Source: Acidobacteriota bacterium
GTDB lineage: Bacteria > Pseudomonadota > Alphaproteobacteria > Caulobacterales > Hyphomonadaceae
Assembly: GCA_016712445.1 (NCBI GenBank)
Contig: JADJRB010000001.1
Location: forward strand, 496,001 to 560,000
Length of the DNA: 64,000 nt
Direction: 5' to 3'
A program made the translations under genes and the position numbers. Of this stretch, positions 61,975-64,000 are shown piece by piece; the stretch's first letter is position 1; each line of letters starts with the position of its first letter. A model generated the notes under the pieces. The model was not told where the DNA came from. It ran no database searches and worked only from the letters and a program-made list of their open reading frames with translations.

Positions 61975-62994
61975 TCAGGCGAAATCGCGGTTGACGACGT
62001 ACTCGGTCACCTGCGGCGCGGCAGCGTTCTTTTCCTGCATCTTCTGGTACTTGATGTAGGCAGGGCCCAGCACGACGAGGAACAGCACGGGCAGGAAGAA
62101 CAGGATCATCGGCACGGTCAGCTGCGCCGGCAGGGCGGCGGCCTTCTTCTCGGCTTCCGACATCCGCATCTCGCGGTTTTCCTTGGCCATCATCCGCAGC
62201 GCATCGCCGAGCGGCGTACCGTAACGCTCCGCCTGGCCGAGCGCCATGCAGACTGCTTTCACGCCTTCATGGCCGGTGCGCAGGGCAAGGTTCTCGTAGG
62301 CCTGGCGGCGGTCCGGCAGGTAGGAGAGCTCGGCCACCGTGATGCCGAATTCCTCCGCCAGCTCCGGCGAGGCCGTGCCGATTTCCTGGCTGACCTTGTT
62401 GAAGCCCATTTCGATCGACATGCCCGCCTCGACGCAGATCAGCAGCATGTCGAGCGAGTCCGGGAAGGCGCGCATCAGCGACTTCTGGCGCTTCTGGGCC
62501 ATGTTGGAGATGTAGAGGTTCGGCGCGTAGAAACCGGCCGCCGCGCCAAAGGCGAGCGAGCCGTATTTCATCGTGATGTTGAGGCCGTGGTCGTTGACGT
62601 AGAAGATGTAGAGATAAGCGCCCAGCGCGCCGACGAAGGGCAGGATCATCCGTGCAAAGTAGAACGCCGAGATCGGACCCGGACCGCGTAGGCCAGCCTG
62701 GTTCATCAGCTTGACGACGTTCGGATCTTCCAGCGCCTTGGCGAGGTTCAGCTTCGAGGAGATGTCGCCGACAAGCGAATCGTCCTTGCGGCGAAGGCCC
62801 TTCTTCTCAAGCGCCGCGCGGCTCTGCTTGCGCAGTTTTTCGCGCTGCGTGGCGACCGCCTTGAGGCGCGTCTCCAGCTTGTTGCCCTGCAGGTAGGGCA
62901 TGGCGAGCGTCAGGAAGGTGCCGAACACGGCGGCGAACACCAGGTAAGCCGCCAGCGTGTCAGGCTTGGTGAAGGAGACGAGGAACTCATACAT
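61975..62994 (-). CDS. tadC: Tad pilus inner-membrane protein TadC
   Basis: 339 residues of the type II secretion F-like family. Transmembrane helices lie near the start, at about 110-160 and at the end (PMILFFLPVLFLVVLGPAYI). The GspF-type domain is seen in RAFPDSLDMLLICVEAGMSIEMGFNKVSQE and GERYGTPLGDALR-like segments. With TadB it forms the inner-membrane platform for assembly of Flp/Tad pili driven by TadA. It lies 12 bases downstream of tadB in the same direction. Confidence 0.88.
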   Translation of the reverse strand: MYEFLVSFTKPDTLAAYLVFAAVFGTFLTLAMPYLQGNKLETRLKAVATQREKLRKQSRAALEKKGLRRKDDSLVGDISSKLNLAKALEDPNVVKLMNQAGLRGPGPISAFYFARMILPFVGALGAYLYIFYVNDHGLNITMKYGSLAFGAAAGFYAPNLYISNMAQKRQKSLMRAFPDSLDMLLICVEAGMSIEMGFNKVSQEIGTASPELAEEFGITVAELSYLPDRRQAYENLALRTGHEGVKAVCMALGQAERYGTPLGDALRMMAKENREMRMSEAEKKAAALPAQLTVPMILFFLPVLFLVVLGPAYIKYQKMQEKNAAAPQVTEYVVNRDFA

Positions 62995-63006
62995 TGCCGG
63001 CGCCCC

Positions 63007-64000
63007 CTACATGTCGAAGTTGATCATGTTGCGCATCACGGTGATGCCTGCGCCCATCATTCCGGCCGCCATCGCGAGGATGACGTGCCCGGTCTCGGTC
63101 AGGAACAGTTCCATGATGTAGTCCGGCGTCGTCATGAACACCATCAGGCCCACCGCGAAGGGCAGCGAGCCGATGATGAAGGCCGAGGCCTTGGCTTCCG
63201 ACGACAGCGCTTTCACCTTCTCGCGCATCATCTTCCGTGAGCGGATGACGGTCGAGAGGTTGTTCAGCGCTTCGGAGAGGTTACCGCCCGCTTTCGACTG
63301 GATCATCAGCACGATGGCGAAGAAGTTCACTTCCTGCAGCGGCATGCGCTTGTAGAGCTGGCTCAGGGCACGCTCGAGGCCGGCGCCCATCGAGAGGTTG
63401 TCGGCAAAGGTCAGGAACTCCTTGCGCAGCGGCTCGGGGCTTTCCTTGGCGATGATGCGGATACACTCGTTCAGCGGCAGGCCGGTGCGCACGCCGCGCA
63501 CGATCACGTCCAGCGCGTCGGCGAACTGGTTGACCATCTTCTTGTGACGGCCCTTGATCATCGTGTTGAGCACGAACTGCGGCAGGCCGAACGTGCCGGC
63601 GAATAGCGCCGCGGCGCACAGCACCGGGCGGCTCTTGAGGCTGATGCCATTGATGACGAGGCCGTCGGCGCCGGACATCCACACAACGCCCGCGCAGACG
63701 ATGCCGGCGATCACCGAGACGATCCAGAACATCGTGATCGGCATTTCCAGGCCCGCCTGGGTCAGCTTCGAGCCGATATCCTGGTTTGCGGATTTCTGCC
63801 GGCGCTCCTTGTCCTGCTTGCGCAGGTTGTCGAGCATTTCCTGCGTCTTGGCGCGGCGCTTGGCGGTGTCGTCGGTTGTCTTGCTGAGCGCCTTCGACAT
63901 CTGCGGCGCGCGCCCTGCCCCGATCTCGCGGGCCCGCTTCTTGGCGGCGTCGCCCTTGCCACTTGTCAGGGTGAAGCCGACGCCGACAATCGCGACGAAG
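63007..64000 (-). CDS. tadB: Tad pilus inner-membrane protein TadB, 5' end outside window
   Basis: The frame is open from the window edge, giving 330 residues without a start. The visible N-terminal part is a membrane helix end (FVAIVGVGFTLTSG) and a charged region, so the ATG at 63900 is internal rather than the true start. The GspF-like domain carries NQFADALDVIVRGVRTGLPLNECIRIIAKE and AIVLMIQSKAGGNLSEALNNL. Two further helices end the protein. TadB and TadC are the platform proteins of the Tad pilus; tadA should lie upstream outside the window. Confidence 0.87.
   Translation of the reverse strand, partial: FVAIVGVGFTLTSGKGDAAKKRAREIGAGRAPQMSKALSKTTDDTAKRRAKTQEMLDNLRKQDKERRQKSANQDIGSKLTQAGLEMPITMFWIVSVIAGIVCAGVVWMSGADGLVINGISLKSRPVLCAAALFAGTFGLPQFVLNTMIKGRHKKMVNQFADALDVIVRGVRTGLPLNECIRIIAKESPEPLRKEFLTFADNLSMGAGLERALSQLYKRMPLQEVNFFAIVLMIQSKAGGNLSEALNNLSTVIRSRKMMREKVKALSSEAKASAFIIGSLPFAVGLMVFMTTPDYIMELFLTETGHVILAMAAGMMGAGITVMRNMINFDM

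Noticed and set aside
1..64000. CRISPR arrays, tRNA or rRNA genes, insertion sequences
   Set aside because: No spaced direct repeats, cloverleaf sequences or transposase genes were seen; every gap is under 300 bases.

Overview
The window is a high-GC, gene-dense chromosomal segment of an alphaproteobacterium, most likely of the Caulobacterales/Hyphomonadaceae (Hyphomonas-like) type. This rests on the codon use, an Oar-like TonB receptor with a carboxypeptidase-regulatory N-domain, the DNA-ligase-associated helicase/PdeM pair, TRIC and DUF4386-type membrane proteins, and a Tad pilus locus. It is an inference from gene families, not a database match. About 51 protein genes cover nearly everything. 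No gap without a gene exceeds 300 bases, and no tRNA, rRNA, CRISPR array, IS element or prophage was seen.

Layout. 1-3.5 kb: end of a lipoprotein gene, then pdeM and the DNA-ligase-associated helicase. 3.6-13.5 kb: secreted and lipoproteins, a beta-lactamase-fold hydrolase, a trypsin-like lipoprotein, a three-gene membrane operon (TspO-like, MscS, small membrane protein), a DECR-type SDR and a SLATT/DUF4231-like membrane protein. 13.5-24 kb: TetR-flanked hydrolase/quinone oxidoreductase and TRIC/DUF4386 loci, an FMO-M23 peptidase-lipoprotein-DUF6498 operon, and two overlapping PaaI-type thioesterases. 24-39.6 kb: PutA, two GGDEF proteins, a GT4 glycosyltransferase, PstS, ornithine decarboxylase, MurI, a small phasin-like gene, an AceE/transketolase-like protein and aguB/aguA. 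Putrescine can therefore be made both by ornithine decarboxylation and from agmatine. 39.7-56.6 kb: Oar-like TonB receptor behind a near-perfect Pho box, GT39, exported MsrA, pbpC with an alpha-2-macroglobulin lipoprotein, an epimerase, a TPR protein and an M17 aminopeptidase. 56.7-64 kb: a TPR lipoprotein, an AT-richer insert with one TIR-domain gene, an FeS-type photolyase, an ALDH7 dehydrogenase, and tadC/tadB.

Most interesting points. (1) A solitary TIR-domain gene (57674-58639) with an unrecognised C-terminal half lies in a clearly AT-richer patch, probably a transferred immune-type effector. (2) The photolyase keeps the three C-terminal cysteines of the 4Fe-4S site but has Ser352 at the position of the fourth ligand. 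(3) A near-consensus Pho box precedes the TonB receptor, with a degenerate one before pstS. (4) A 15-bp palindrome of the PhaR type precedes a 105-residue protein, suggesting an unannotated phasin. (5) A SLATT-like protein appears to carry two copies of the domain and has no nucleotidyltransferase partner nearby. (6) A REP-like cluster of interleaved palindromes lies at 55083-55188.
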